DNA of 64,000 nucleotides from Bacteroidaceae bacterium HV4-6-C5C (GCA_007896885.1 VOIU01000019.1:1-64000), one strand, 5' to 3'; counted from the first letter of the stretch, positions 16,321 through 25,745 are shown. The notes: a model not told the origin generated them from the letters alone. Program-made: numbers and translations.

Positions 16321-17508
16321 TTATTTCAGCACACCCAACTCTTTTCCGATCTTAATAAATGCTGCAATACATTTATCCAAATGTGCTTTTTCGTGTCCGG
16401 CAGAGATTTGTACACGGATACGAGCCTGATCTTTAGGTACTACCGGATAGTAAAAACCGGTAACGTAGATACCTTCTTCCTGCATGCGGGCCGCATAGAT
16501 CTGCGACAGCTTGGCATCGTATAACATCACGGCACATATGGCACTTTGGGTCGGCTTTATGTCGAATCCGGCAGCAGTCATTTTATCGCGGAAGTAGTTC
16601 ACGTTATCCACGAGTTTATCGTGAAGTGAGTTGCTCTCTTTCAGCATCTTGAATACCTCAAGGCTGGCACCGATTATACCCGAAGCTACTGAGTTTGAGA
16701 AAAGGTAAGGGCGGCTTCTCTGACGTAGCAAGTCGATAACTTCTTTCCGTCCCGTGGTGAATCCTCCCATGGCTCCTCCGAATGCTTTTCCGAGTGTACC
16801 GGTGTAGATATCCACGCGTCCGTAAGTCTTGAAAAGTTCGCTGACCCCATGTCCTGTCGGGCCTACAACGCCTGCCGAGTGCGATTCGTCTACCATCACG
16901 AGAGCATCATACTTTTCGGCTAAATCACATATCTTATCAAGAGGTGCTACATTGCCGTCCATTGAGAATACTCCGTCGGTAACGATGATACGGAAACGCT
17001 GTGCCTGTGATTCCTGAAGGCATTTCTCCAGTTCACCCATGTCAGCGTTGGCATATCTGTAGCGTTTTGCCTTGCAGAGGCGTACACCGTCTATGATGGA
17101 AGCATGGTTGAGCGCATCGGAGATAATGGCATCTTCTTCGGTGAAAAGCGGTTCGAAAACTCCACCGTTAGCATCGAAACAAGCAGCATAAAGAATAGTA
17201 TCTTCAGTCTTGAAGTAGTCGGAAATAGCCGATTCGAGATCTTTGTGTATGTCTTGTGTCCCGCAGATGAAACGAACGGATGACATCCCGTATCCACGAG
17301 TATCCATCATTTTTTTAGCACCTTCAACAAGTCGGGGATGATTGGATAATCCCAGGTAATTGTTGGCACAAAAATTCAACACTTCATTGCCCTTTACGGT
17401 TATTGCCGCTTGCTGGGGGCTTTCAATCATACGTTCTTCTTTGTAGAGACCGGCTTCCTTTATTTCAGCGAGGGTATCGCTGAGATATTTTTTCATTTTA
17501 CCGTACAT
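16321..17508 (-). CDS. kbl: Glycine C-acetyltransferase (2-amino-3-ketobutyrate CoA ligase)
   Basis: 395 residues, normal length. It cleaves 2-amino-3-ketobutyrate with CoA to glycine and acetyl-CoA. Fold-type I PLP motifs are NFCANNYLGLSNHP, TDGVFSMDGN, the Asp-His region VDESHSAG and the Schiff-base K241 in YTGTLGKAFGG. The N-terminus MYGKMKKYL with GLYKEERMI aligns to Kbl rather than to 8-amino-7-oxononanoate or ALA synthase. It is divergent from the threonine dehydrogenase gene across about 140 bases, so the two-step threonine-to-glycine pathway is encoded as a face-away pair. Confidence 0.95.
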   Translation of the reverse strand: MYGKMKKYLSDTLAEIKEAGLYKEERMIESPQQAAITVKGNEVLNFCANNYLGLSNHPRLVEGAKKMMDTRGYGMSSVRFICGTQDIHKDLESAISDYFKTEDTILYAACFDANGGVFEPLFTEEDAIISDALNHASIIDGVRLCKAKRYRYANADMGELEKCLQESQAQRFRIIVTDGVFSMDGNVAPLDKICDLAEKYDALVMVDESHSAGVVGPTGHGVSELFKTYGRVDIYTGTLGKAFGGAMGGFTTGRKEVIDLLRQRSRPYLFSNSVASGIIGASLEVFKMLKESNSLHDKLVDNVNYFRDKMTAAGFDIKPTQSAICAVMLYDAKLSQIYAARMQEEGIYVTGFYYPVVPKDQARIRVQISAGHEKAHLDKCIAAFIKIGKELGVLK

Positions 17509-17579
17509 AGTTTTATTATTTTAGTATTGATCCATCATTCTACAAAGGACATTATTTTTGTTGGAATAAACAATATAAA

Positions 17580-17615
17580 TTTGATAGATTAATGAAAAAA
17601 AAGTGATTATCTTTG
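17580..17615 (+). promoter_or_regulatory. Probable promoter of tdh
   Basis: TATCTTTG at 17608-17615 fits the -7 consensus TAnnTTTG; TTTG at 17580-17583 is 24 bases upstream, slightly farther than usual. The start codon is 37 bases downstream of the -7 element. Confidence 0.5.
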
Positions 17616-17651
17616 CGCCTCGTAATTACAGACTATCTTAGATAAAATCGA

Positions 17652-18608
17652 ATGAAAAAGATTTTGATAATTGGTTCTACGGGGCAAATAGGTTCTGAAT
17701 TGGTAATGGAACTTCGAAGGCGCTTCGGTAGTACTAATGTTATAGCGGGCTATATCGCGGGAAAAGAGCCTACCGGCGAATTGGAAAAATCGGGTCCATC
17801 CGTAGAAGTGGATGTGCTGAACCGTAATTCTATTGAAAAAGCAGTTGAGGGTTATCAAATAGATACCATCTATAATCTGGCAGCTTTATTGTCGGTAGTG
17901 GCGGAGTCCAATCCGGCTTTGGCATGGAAAGTAGGTATCGATGGCTTGTGGAATGTGTTGGAGGTTGCTCGCAACTATAATTGTGCAGTTTTCACTCCCA
18001 GTTCAATTGGTTCTTTCGGTGTGGATACGCCGCATGATATGACTCCTCAGGACACTATTCAAAGGCCTCGTACGATGTATGGAATAACCAAAGTGACAAC
18101 TGAATTGTTAAGTGATTATTATCATACAAAATACGGAGTGGATACACGATCGGTACGCTTCCCCGGAATCATCTCAAATGTGACTCTGCCCGGTGGCGGC
18201 ACAACCGATTATGCTGTTGATATTTATTATGCAGCGGTAAAGGGTGAAACCTTTGTTTGTCCCCTTAAGTCCGATACATTCTTAGATATGATGTATATGC
18301 CGGATGCGTTGAACGCAGCCATAAGTTTATTGGAAGCAGATCCATCGCTTTTGAAGCATCGCAACTCATTTAATGTGACAGCTATGAGCTTCACACCTGA
18401 GATGATTTATAAGGCGATAAAAAAACATATTCCGGATTTTGAAATGATTTACGAGGTAGATCCGTTGAAGCAGGCTATTGCCGATAGCTGGCCTAATAGT
18501 ATGGATGATTCGTGCGCAAGGAAAGAATGGAATTGGATTCCGAAGTATGATTTGGATTCCATGACCGTTGACATGCTTGAAAAATTAAGAGCAAAACTAA
18601 ATAAATGA
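17652..18608 (+). CDS. tdh: L-threonine 3-dehydrogenase, short-chain (UDP-galactose epimerase-like) type
   Basis: 318 residues. It oxidises threonine with NAD+ to 2-amino-3-ketobutyrate, the substrate of the divergent kbl product. The Rossmann motif is LIIGSTGQIGSELV; the catalytic Ser/Tyr/Lys set is in TPSSIGSFG and YGITKVTTEL. RFPGIISNVTLPGGGTTDYA is characteristic of the short-chain threonine dehydrogenases rather than the zinc-dependent medium-chain Tdh of E. coli. The pairing with kbl strongly supports this over a generic sugar epimerase. DUF4348 follows 17 bases later. Confidence 0.9.
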   Translation: MKKILIIGSTGQIGSELVMELRRRFGSTNVIAGYIAGKEPTGELEKSGPSVEVDVLNRNSIEKAVEGYQIDTIYNLAALLSVVAESNPALAWKVGIDGLWNVLEVARNYNCAVFTPSSIGSFGVDTPHDMTPQDTIQRPRTMYGITKVTTELLSDYYHTKYGVDTRSVRFPGIISNVTLPGGGTTDYAVDIYYAAVKGETFVCPLKSDTFLDMMYMPDALNAAISLLEADPSLLKHRNSFNVTAMSFTPEMIYKAIKKHIPDFEMIYEVDPLKQAIADSWPNSMDDSCARKEWNWIPKYDLDSMTVDMLEKLRAKLNK

Positions 18609-18625
18609 CCTAAGGTCGTGCAAAG

Positions 18626-19477
18626 ATGAGAAAATTTGGATGGGGATTATGTTTTTTGATCCTCTTTACGTCTTGTGAGAATAAGAAAAGCAAAATAGAT
18701 CCTTTTGCTGCTATTACACATATGGTGGACTCGGTTACCCAGGACACGGACTCTATAGCACCACAAGTACAAGAGGATAAAACGCCTAAGCCTATAGAAG
18801 CAGATGAGTCTTTTGATGATTTTATCTTTAACTATGCTTCTAACGACGTTCTGCAACGACAGCGAACTAAGTTTCCATTGCCTTACTACAATGGTGATAC
18901 TCCTACGAAAATAGATGAAAAGTATTGGAAACATGATTATCTATTCTCTAAGCAGAACTTTTACACCTTGCTGTTTGACAATGAGAAAGATATGGATTTG
19001 GCCGGGGATACTTCTTTGAAATCCGTTCAGGTGGAATGGCTTTTCCTTAGAACCCGGATGGTGAAGAAGTATTATTTTGAAAAGATTAAAGGAGCATGGA
19101 TGTTGCAAGCTATTAATCTTCGCCCTATTGAAAAAGGTGAAAATGAGAGTTTTGCAGAGTTTTATCTGAAGTTTGCCACTGACAGTGTTTTTCAAAGTAA
19201 GCGTATTGCCAACCCCTTGCGTTTCGTGACGATCGATCCGGATGATGAATTCTCAATATTGGAAACTACTTTAGGCATTGAACAATGGTATGCTTTCCGT
19301 CCTCCTATGCCGACTGATAGGCTTTCTAACGTCAATTACGGACAACAGAATAAGGATAGCTCAAATACTAAAATCTTGAAGATTAACGGTATTGAGAACG
19401 GTTACTCCAACATATTCTATTTCAGAAGAAAAGAAGGACAATGGGAACTTTACAAGTATGAAGATACAAGTATTTAA
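18626..19477 (+). CDS. DUF4348 lipoprotein
   Basis: 283 residues with signal [17 protein letters not shown], the lipid cysteine at residue 17. A low-complexity Asp/Thr/Ser linker spans about 25-60; from [20 protein letters not shown] onward the sequence matches DUF4348, a Bacteroidetes family with two repeats rich in Tyr, Trp and Phe. Function is unknown; the fold is probably NTF2-like, which is inference. Its last 20 bases overlap the start of murB in another frame, so the two are translated from one message, and an envelope role alongside cell-wall synthesis is suggested by context only. Confidence 0.75.
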   Translation: MRKFGWGLCFLILFTSCENKKSKIDPFAAITHMVDSVTQDTDSIAPQVQEDKTPKPIEADESFDDFIFNYASNDVLQRQRTKFPLPYYNGDTPTKIDEKYWKHDYLFSKQNFYTLLFDNEKDMDLAGDTSLKSVQVEWLFLRTRMVKKYYFEKIKGAWMLQAINLRPIEKGENESFAEFYLKFATDSVFQSKRIANPLRFVTIDPDDEFSILETTLGIEQWYAFRPPMPTDRLSNVNYGQQNKDSSNTKILKINGIENGYSNIFYFRRKEGQWELYKYEDTSI

Positions 19478-20471
19478 TAATTACTCTTTATTACCACATA
19501 ATACATTCGGCTTGAACCTCAAGGCGGCGACTTTTATTGAGTACGCTTCTGTGGACGATCTTAAGGCTTATATAGCCAAAGGAATGCTGGAACCTCCTTT
19601 TTTGCATATTGGTCAGGGTAGCAATCTTCTGTTTCTGAAAGATTATGAGGGAACTATTCTGCACTCAGCCATTCAAGGCATTGAGGTAACCGGGGAAGAT
19701 GAGCGGTTTGTATCTGTCCGTGTGGGCGCAGGTGTGTCGTGGGATGATTTCGTGGACTACTGTGTGAAGCAAGGATGGTATGGTGTTGAAAATCTTTCGT
19801 TAATACCCGGAGAAGTTGGAGCGAGCGCTGTGCAGAACATTGGTGCTTACGGGGTGGAAGTCAGTGACCTCATTGCCGCTGTTGAAACCGTTACTGCGGA
19901 AGGTGAAGAGCGTATGTTTGGTGTGGCTGAATGCGAATACAGCTATCGGAACAGTATCTTTAAGCGTACTGAGATGAAGTCGCATTTTGTGACTTATGTG
20001 CATTTCCGCCTAAGTAAGCAGGAATGTTATCATCTGGAATATGGTAATATCCGGAAATACCTCGAAGCAACGCCCCATTATGATCTGGCGACTGTCCGCA
20101 AGGCAATTGTGGATATTCGTAAGAGTAAGTTGCCCGATCCGGAAGTGCTTGGCAACGCCGGTAGCTTTTTTGTAAATCCCATGATTTCGAAAGCACAGTT
20201 TGATGAGTTGAGCAAACAATATCCTGAGATGCCTTGTTACGATATGGGCAATGATCTCATTAAAGTCCCCGCAGGTTGGCTTATTGAGCAATGTGGCTGG
20301 AAAGGACAGACAATGGGGAAAGCAGGAGTTTATGAGAAACAGGCTTTGGTACTTGTGAATAGAGGAGGAGCTACGGCTGACGATATAGTGGCACTCTCAA
20401 ACTCTATTATCAAGTCCGTTCATGATAAATTTGGTATAGATATACATCCGGAGGTCAACTTCGTAGGTTAA
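19458..20471 (+). CDS. murB: UDP-N-acetylenolpyruvoylglucosamine reductase
   Basis: 337 residues from the ATG at 19458 ([19 protein letters not shown]); the longer upstream frame runs inside the DUF4348 gene. MurB reduces UDP-GlcNAc-enolpyruvate to UDP-MurNAc with NADPH and FAD. FAD-domain signatures HIGQGSNLL and [19 protein letters not shown] are clear, the catalytic Ser is in [10 protein letters not shown] and the C-terminal Glu in PEVNFVG. The length and Tyr-loop ([13 protein letters not shown]) are those of the longer, E. coli type I MurB. An MBL-fold hydrolase follows 5 bases later. Confidence 0.95.
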   Translation: MKIQVFNNYSLLPHNTFGLNLKAATFIEYASVDDLKAYIAKGMLEPPFLHIGQGSNLLFLKDYEGTILHSAIQGIEVTGEDERFVSVRVGAGVSWDDFVDYCVKQGWYGVENLSLIPGEVGASAVQNIGAYGVEVSDLIAAVETVTAEGEERMFGVAECEYSYRNSIFKRTEMKSHFVTYVHFRLSKQECYHLEYGNIRKYLEATPHYDLATVRKAIVDIRKSKLPDPEVLGNAGSFFVNPMISKAQFDELSKQYPEMPCYDMGNDLIKVPAGWLIEQCGWKGQTMGKAGVYEKQALVLVNRGGATADDIVALSNSIIKSVHDKFGIDIHPEVNFVG

Positions 20472-20476
20472 CTATT

Positions 20477-21241
20477 ATGAAAATAAGAATATTAGGAAGC
20501 GGAACATCTACAGGCATCCCTGAAGTGGGTTGCACTTGTCCGGTATGTACATCGGACGACTGGCACGATCGGCGCTTGCGAGCTTCTTCTATGATTTATA
20601 CCGACGATGCAGTGATCTTGATTGATTGTGGTCCCGACTTTCGGGAACAAATGCTGCGGATGCCTATTTTTGAAAAGATTGATGCTGTGCTCATTACGCA
20701 CGAACACTACGACCACGTAGGCGGATTGGATGATTTGCGCCCGTTCTGTCGCTTTGGTGAGATACCTATTTACGCAAATGCCTTTACTTCTGCCAATCTG
20801 CGTTCGAAAATGCCTTACTGTTTTGGTGATCGTAAATATCCCGGCGTTCCTCTGTTTTCGCAAGTTGAGATAGAGGCGAATACTCCATTTTCCATTAATC
20901 AGACCGAGATATTGCCTTTTTGTGTGATGCATGGGCATTTGCCTATTCTGGGTTATCGCATAGGCAAACGTATGGCTTACATCACCGATATGCTTACTAT
21001 GCCCGAAGAATCTTATGAATGCTTGGATGGTCTTGATCTTTTGATAATCAATGCTTTGAGATTTACTCCTCATCCTTCCCATCAGACTATAACCGAAGCT
21101 ATTGCGGCTGCACAGCGGATTAATGCCCGTGAAACTTATTTTATCCACATGAATCACCATGCCGGTTTGCATCGTGAACTCGAACAACAATTACCTCACA
21201 ATATTCATTTGGCATACGACGGAATGACGTTGGACTTCTAA
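20477..21241 (+). CDS. MBL-fold metallohydrolase, PhnP/RNase Z-like
   Basis: 254 residues. It begins KIRILGSGTSTGIPEVGC with CTCPVCTSDD, a Cys-rich loop of the PhnP-like branch; the metal motif is LITHEHYDHVGGLDDL, with later His residues in MHGHLPILGYRI and FIHMNHHAG and the Asp in YITDM. The family includes phosphodiesterases such as PhnP (5-phosphoribosyl 1,2-cyclic phosphate) and relatives of tRNase Z. No phn genes are nearby, so the substrate is unknown. It is probably co-transcribed with murB. Confidence 0.85.
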   Translation: MKIRILGSGTSTGIPEVGCTCPVCTSDDWHDRRLRASSMIYTDDAVILIDCGPDFREQMLRMPIFEKIDAVLITHEHYDHVGGLDDLRPFCRFGEIPIYANAFTSANLRSKMPYCFGDRKYPGVPLFSQVEIEANTPFSINQTEILPFCVMHGHLPILGYRIGKRMAYITDMLTMPEESYECLDGLDLLIINALRFTPHPSHQTITEAIAAAQRINARETYFIHMNHHAGLHRELEQQLPHNIHLAYDGMTLDF

Positions 21242-21338
21242 GCTTTGTTTGATTAAGCATATCACTAAACATTTTAAGAATAATTTTGTTTTATTAGTGA
21301 GATTGTTTATTTTTGTCAAAACTCGAATTCTAGTTACC

Positions 21339-22973
21339 ATGAAAACCCGTCTTTTGATTAGAACAGCTATCATTGTATCCGTAATATTGCTATGTACGGG
21401 TTTTGGTATGTATTCCTTGTTTAAGCTAAGTGCCAAAGATTATAACAGAGAAGTAAATCTGTACAAATTAGTCCCCCATGATGCGATAGCGGTACTCGAA
21501 ACCGACAGGATGGACAAGCTCATTGACGGTGTGAGCAAATTGCAGAGTAGCAAAGACAATCACTTTCTTTATGTATCCGATATATTTGTCTTCCTTAAAA
21601 GAAACTTGCATACGTTACTTGATGCCACCCCTCACGGTCTCAGTAGACAAATGAACAAGATGCTTTTGAGTTTTCACGAACCCGATAATCCATCTAACCA
21701 AGTGTTATATTGCTCTTTAGGCGAGGGCGATGAAGCAATGCTGGAAGCTTTTATAAAAAAATATTGTTCCACTGTTTTTCCACTAAAGATATTCGAATAT
21801 AAAGGTGAGGAGATTAAAATATACACTATGCCCGACGGGCGCTTCCTGGCTATGTATATGACTTCTGACCTTTTGGTAGTAAGCCTTCAGAAGCATTTGA
21901 TAGAGAATGTAATTGATGCACGTCGTTCTAAAAGTTCACTAGCCGATCTACCTTCGTTTAATAAAATACACTTTAAACAAAGTTCGAATGTTGAAGCCAG
22001 GGTATATGTCAGGATGAAAACGGTGGAGATGGGTAAACAGTCGGCTGATATTTTCCATCGGGCTAAAATTGGTAGTTGGGGAGAGTTTGACTTAAAATTT
22101 AATGATAATGCCATTTATTGCTCCGGAGTTACCCGTGAGTCCGATTCTACAGAAACATTTGTAGGAGTGTTGGCAAAGCAACAGGCTGTCGAAGGATTTG
22201 GCGGAGAACAATTGCCTACATCTACTGTTTTTTTCGACTGCTGGTCGGCCTCTAATATGAAAGCGTTGTTAGGTTATACTTCTAAGCAGGTTCGCACCCA
22301 GTACGGGGCCAGTGGTATTATGGTTTGCAATAGCGGCATGCTGGATTTTCTTAAAACCCATACAGGCGATCGGATTTCTTCGCTGTTGTTCTATTCTAAA
22401 GATACCCTGGATCAAAATTTATGCTCCATTACCAATATTCCTTTGAAGTGCGAAGTGCAGGCAAGAAAAGATTTCCGATCTTTAATTGATACATTGCCTG
22501 TGCGTAAAGTTCTGCAATCGGAATCTGATATACCCGTGCGGAAGTTCCGCTATATCGCTTCAGGCTATCCTTGCTACATATTGCCTTGTACCTCTTTGCT
22601 CGCCCATTTGGGTGGCTTCGCACAAACCAAGGCGTATGTATATCTCTCTTTCTATAAGGGACGTCTACTGCTTGCTCCCGACGAGAAGAGTCTGTCGAGT
22701 TATATCGATGCATTAGAGCATGGCGAAAATCTGAAAACCTTTTCGGATGTGTACAATGAGGTTATCGGGAGTCTTTCTTCGGAGTACAATTTCGTGATGA
22801 TGGGTGATATGGAAACGCTGTTGGTGCAACCCGATGTTTATGCCAGTCTGATTCCCAACTTCTTCTTCCGGCAGTATGACTTTTTCCGGCATTTCATTTT
22901 TGCCGTCCAATTTGTGTATGCCGATGGGGTGGTATATCCTAATATTGTTCTACGCTATAAAAATAAAGCTTGA
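21339..22973 (+). CDS. DUF3352 membrane-anchored protein
   Basis: 544 residues from the ATG at 21339 (MKTRLLIRTAIIVSVILLC); an in-frame ATG-less extension begins at 21249 but precedes any useful motif. One N-terminal membrane helix (about residues 8-26) is followed by a large extracytoplasmic part matching DUF3352: YKLVPHDAIAVLETDRMDKL near the start and repeated segments such as FLAMYMTSDLLVVSLQKHLI. Function is not known. Family members in Bacteroidetes are presumed envelope proteins. It ends a run beginning with tdh and is followed by the 22-bp repeat array and a terminator. Confidence 0.7.
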   Translation: MKTRLLIRTAIIVSVILLCTGFGMYSLFKLSAKDYNREVNLYKLVPHDAIAVLETDRMDKLIDGVSKLQSSKDNHFLYVSDIFVFLKRNLHTLLDATPHGLSRQMNKMLLSFHEPDNPSNQVLYCSLGEGDEAMLEAFIKKYCSTVFPLKIFEYKGEEIKIYTMPDGRFLAMYMTSDLLVVSLQKHLIENVIDARRSKSSLADLPSFNKIHFKQSSNVEARVYVRMKTVEMGKQSADIFHRAKIGSWGEFDLKFNDNAIYCSGVTRESDSTETFVGVLAKQQAVEGFGGEQLPTSTVFFDCWSASNMKALLGYTSKQVRTQYGASGIMVCNSGMLDFLKTHTGDRISSLLFYSKDTLDQNLCSITNIPLKCEVQARKDFRSLIDTLPVRKVLQSESDIPVRKFRYIASGYPCYILPCTSLLAHLGGFAQTKAYVYLSFYKGRLLLAPDEKSLSSYIDALEHGENLKTFSDVYNEVIGSLSSEYNFVMMGDMETLLVQPDVYASLIPNFFFRQYDFFRHFIFAVQFVYADGVVYPNIVLRYKNKA

Positions 22974-23011
22974 TTTCTTTTTGTCTGATACTGCGAATCT
23001 TTTGCAGGTGT

Positions 23012-23121
23012 TTACATGGTCAGTTTAGTTCAATCAGATTATCAGTTTACCCCCATTACATGGTTAGTTTAGTCCAATTACATGGTTTGTTTTGCTTCAT
23101 AGCATGCTTACTTTATCCCTG
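23012..23121. repeat. 22-bp degenerate tandem repeat array (five units)
   Basis: Units start at 23012, 23034, 23056, 23078 and 23100, exactly 22 bases apart. The common form is TTACATGGTTAGTTTAGTCCAA; units 1, 3 and 4 share TTACATGG, unit 2 keeps ATCAGTTTA, unit 5 reads TAGCATGCTTACTTTATC. It lies between the convergent DUF3352 and DUF3127 genes. There are no spacers, so this is not a CRISPR array. Confidence 0.75.
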
Positions 23122-23129
23122 TAATATCC

Positions 23130-23167
23130 CATTTTTATCCCGCTATTAAATGAACGGGATAAAAATG
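23130..23167. terminator. Bidirectional terminator between convergent genes
   Basis: CATTTTTATCCCG at 23130-23142 pairs perfectly with CGGGATAAAAATG at 23155-23167 across a 12-base loop. The stem ends in A/T tracts on both sides and lies 22 bases past the DUF3127 stop, serving that gene and probably DUF3352 too. Confidence 0.65.
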
Positions 23168-23189
23168 AGTCCATTACAATATCTTTCAT

Positions 23190-23561
23190 TTAGAACGGCA
23201 AGTCGTCTTTGTCGTCTCCTGATAAAAATTCGGGAACTTGGGTTGGAGGGGGAGGAGGTACGGGAGAGCCATTGTTAGAACCGCTTGTAGCATTAACGCG
23301 GTCTACCTTCCATGCACGGATACTGTTGAACCAGCGATCTTGCCATTGGCGGGCATCCACATCGAATGAAACATTCAACTCTTCACCCATTTGTATATTA
23401 AATTGTTCTATTTTATCTGCTCCGAATACATCGAAACACATTTTGCGGGGGTACATACCATGATCTTCTATCACGTATTCCTGTGCTTTCCACTCGTTGC
23501 CTGATTTAGATACTCCACTTCTTGGTTGGAGTATAGCAATGATTTTTCCTGTAAATTCCAT
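23190..23561 (-). CDS. DUF3127 OB-fold-like protein with SSB-type acidic tip
   Basis: 123 residues. The first about 95 residues are DUF3127 (MEFTGKIIAILQPRSGVSKS, ARQWQDRWFNSIRAWKVDRV), whose strand pattern and RWFNSIRAWK segment suggest an OB-fold nucleic-acid-binding domain. A Gly/Ser/Pro linker (PVPPPPPTQVP) leads to a C-terminus reading GDDKDDLPF. That acidic tip ending in Leu-Pro-Phe matches the docking tail of bacterial single-stranded DNA-binding proteins. The gene is divergent from dnaN. A DNA-binding or repair-recruiting role is a reasonable inference; the family has no assigned function. Confidence 0.8.
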   Translation of the reverse strand: MEFTGKIIAILQPRSGVSKSGNEWKAQEYVIEDHGMYPRKMCFDVFGADKIEQFNIQMGEELNVSFDVDARQWQDRWFNSIRAWKVDRVNATSGSNNGSPVPPPPPTQVPEFLSGDDKDDLPF

Positions 23562-23641
23562 CTCGATTTTTTTTATAATGCGGCGAAGTTACAATTTTTT
23601 AGGGATATGGATAGTTGTTAGTTGCGTTTTTTATAACTTTC

Positions 23642-23674
23642 TTTGCTTATGAAATGCCTTTTTTTGTAACTTTG
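23642..23674 (+). promoter_or_regulatory. Promoter of dnaN
   Basis: TTTG at 23642-23645, 21 bases, then TAACTTTG at 23667-23674: a full match to the Bacteroidetes TTTG/TAnnTTTG promoter. The dnaN ATG is 62 bases downstream, leaving a leader of about 55 bases. Confidence 0.78.
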
Positions 23675-23735
23675 TACATTATACCTCATTGTATGAAGTA
23701 TTTAAGATTAATATAAAATTTAAAACTCAGAATAT

Positions 23736-24860
23736 ATGAAATTTGTCATTTCTAGCACTACGCTTTCCAATCATTTGCAGGCTATAAGCCGTGTTATTAA
23801 TTCTAAAAACACGTTGCCTATTTTGGATTGTTTACTCTTTGAGTTAAAAGATGGAACATTGTCGGTTACCGCTTCGGATAGCGAGACAACCATGGTGACT
23901 AAAGTGGAAGTTAATGAAAGTGATTCTGACGGTCGTTTTGCCGTAGCTGCTAAAACTATTCTGGATGCTTTGAAGGAGATTTCCGATCAACCGCTGACCT
24001 TTGAAGTGGATATTAACTCTTTGGAAATCAAAGTCTCTTATCAAAACGGTAAGTACAGCTTGATGGGACAAAATGCGGATGAGTTTCCTTTGGCTGCCGC
24101 TTTGGGTGACAATGCCGTTAAAGTGGAAATGGACGCACAGATATTATTGGGTGGTATTAACCGCACCGTATTTGCCACAGCCGACGATGAGCTTCGTCCC
24201 GTGATGAATGGTGTGTACTTCGATATTTCCACCGAAAATGTGACGATGGTGGCTTCCGACGGTCATAAACTGGTACGTTTCAAAACATTCTCTACGGTTG
24301 GTTCCGAACGTGCTGCATTCATCTTACCTAAGAAGCCTGCGGTATTGGTCAAGAACTTATTACCAAAAGAAAGTGGAAAAGTCCTGATTGAGTTTGATGA
24401 ACGTAACGCCATATTCGTATTGGAAAAATATTCCATGGTGTGCCGTCTGATTGAAGGTCGCTATCCTAACTACAACTCGGTAATACCTCAGAATAATCCG
24501 TTTAAAATTACAGTGGACAGATCATTGTTGATGGGTGCCCTTCGCCGTGTTTCCATCTTTTCTTCACAAGCCAGCAGCTTAATCAAACTACGGATGCAGG
24601 AAAATCAGATTCAGGTTTCCGCTCAGGATATTGATTTCTCTACTTCAGCCGAAGAAACTTTGGTATGCCAATATGACGGCAATCCGATGAGCATTGGGTT
24701 TAAATCGACTTTCCTGATTGATATTCTCAATAACATGGCAGCGGATGAAGTGATTGTCGAGTTGGCCGATCCTTCAAGAGCCGGAGTCATTGTACCTGTG
24801 GAGCAGGAGGAAAACGAAGACATCTTGATGCTTTTGATGCCAATGATGCTAAATGATTAA
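23736..24860 (+). CDS. dnaN: DNA polymerase III beta sliding clamp
   Basis: 374 residues, full length. Three topologically equivalent domains are visible: about 1-120 (MKFVISSTTLSNHLQAISRV, LPILDCLLFEL), 130-250 (RPVMNGVYFDI, VASDGHKLV) and 255-374, ending in LLMPMML, the usual clamp C-terminus that forms part of the partner-binding pocket. The dimer encircles DNA and tethers polymerase III and repair enzymes. It is separate from dnaA here, as in other Bacteroidetes, and starts a plus-strand run with a DnaQ-like exonuclease, coaBC and recN. Confidence 0.97.
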   Translation: MKFVISSTTLSNHLQAISRVINSKNTLPILDCLLFELKDGTLSVTASDSETTMVTKVEVNESDSDGRFAVAAKTILDALKEISDQPLTFEVDINSLEIKVSYQNGKYSLMGQNADEFPLAAALGDNAVKVEMDAQILLGGINRTVFATADDELRPVMNGVYFDISTENVTMVASDGHKLVRFKTFSTVGSERAAFILPKKPAVLVKNLLPKESGKVLIEFDERNAIFVLEKYSMVCRLIEGRYPNYNSVIPQNNPFKITVDRSLLMGALRRVSIFSSQASSLIKLRMQENQIQVSAQDIDFSTSAEETLVCQYDGNPMSIGFKSTFLIDILNNMAADEVIVELADPSRAGVIVPVEQEENEDILMLLMPMMLND

Positions 24861-24970
24861 ATAATAAATGTGTTGATAAAATATACCGAGTTGGTAAGGT
24901 GATATCATACTGCGTAAAACCAGTCCGTCATCGTACCAACTTGTTTCTTTTTCGACCTAAAGTATATGTA

Positions 24971-25741
24971 ATGAAACTTAATTTAAAGAATCCTATTGTC
25001 TTTTTTGATCTGGAAACAACCGGAACAAACATAAATTCCGACAGAATTGTCGAAATCTGTTATCTTAAGGTTTATCCTAATGGAAACGAAGAAGCGAAAA
25101 CTTTGCGTATAAATCCCGAAATGCCTATTCCGGCTGAGGCTTCTGCTGTTCATGGCATTTATGATGCCGATGTAGCCGACTGCCCCACATTTAAAAGTGT
25201 GGCTCAAAATATAGCTAATGATATAGAGGGAAGCGATTTGGCCGGATTTAATTCCAATCGTTTCGACATTCCGGTATTGGCGGAAGAGTTTCTGCGTGCA
25301 GGAGTTGAGATTGATATGAGTCGCCGTAAGTTTGTGGATGTTCAGGTAATCTTCCATAAGATGGAGCAACGTACACTCTCGGCTGCCTATAAATTCTATT
25401 GCGGCAGGAACCTTGAAGATGCCCACTCCGCCGAAGCCGATACCCGTGCCACTTATGAGGTACTAATGGCTCAGCTCGACCGCTATTCCGATCTTCAAAA
25501 CGACATTCAGTACTTGGCCGACTACTCGAGCTTCAACAAGAATGTGGACTTTGCCGGACGCATGGTGTATGATGATAAAGGTGTGGAGATCTTTAATTTC
25601 GGAAAATACAAAGGACAATCGGTTAGCGAGGTTCTGAAACGTGACCCTAGCTATTATAGCTGGATCTTAAATAATGACTTTACGTTGAACACGAAAGCGA
25701 TGCTGACCAAGATACGCCTTCGTGAAATGATGAATAAATAA
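24971..25741 (+). CDS. DnaQ-like 3'-5' exonuclease with DUF3820-like tail
   Basis: 256 residues from the ATG at 24971 (MKLNLKNPIVFFDLETTG). DEDDh motifs are Exo I VFFDLETTG, Exo II GFNSNRFDIPVL and Exo III HSAEADTRATYEV, so the metal and catalytic residues are intact. The last about 60 residues (FNFGKYKGQSVSEVLKRDP then YYSWIL) are a DUF3820-type module often fused to such exonucleases. It lacks the polymerase III epsilon C-terminal helix pattern, so it could be a proofreading subunit or a free DNA/RNA exonuclease. Position right after dnaN favours a replication or repair role. Confidence 0.88.
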   Translation: MKLNLKNPIVFFDLETTGTNINSDRIVEICYLKVYPNGNEEAKTLRINPEMPIPAEASAVHGIYDADVADCPTFKSVAQNIANDIEGSDLAGFNSNRFDIPVLAEEFLRAGVEIDMSRRKFVDVQVIFHKMEQRTLSAAYKFYCGRNLEDAHSAEADTRATYEVLMAQLDRYSDLQNDIQYLADYSSFNKNVDFAGRMVYDDKGVEIFNFGKYKGQSVSEVLKRDPSYYSWILNNDFTLNTKAMLTKIRLREMMNK

Positions 25742-25745
25742 TATT

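Noticed and set aside
19392..19457. Longer N-terminus for murB
   Set aside because: These codons lie in the coding sequence of the DUF4348 gene in another frame; the family start is MKIQVFNN.
23012..23121. CRISPR array
   Set aside because: Units are contiguous at 22 bases with no unique spacers and no cas genes are in the window.
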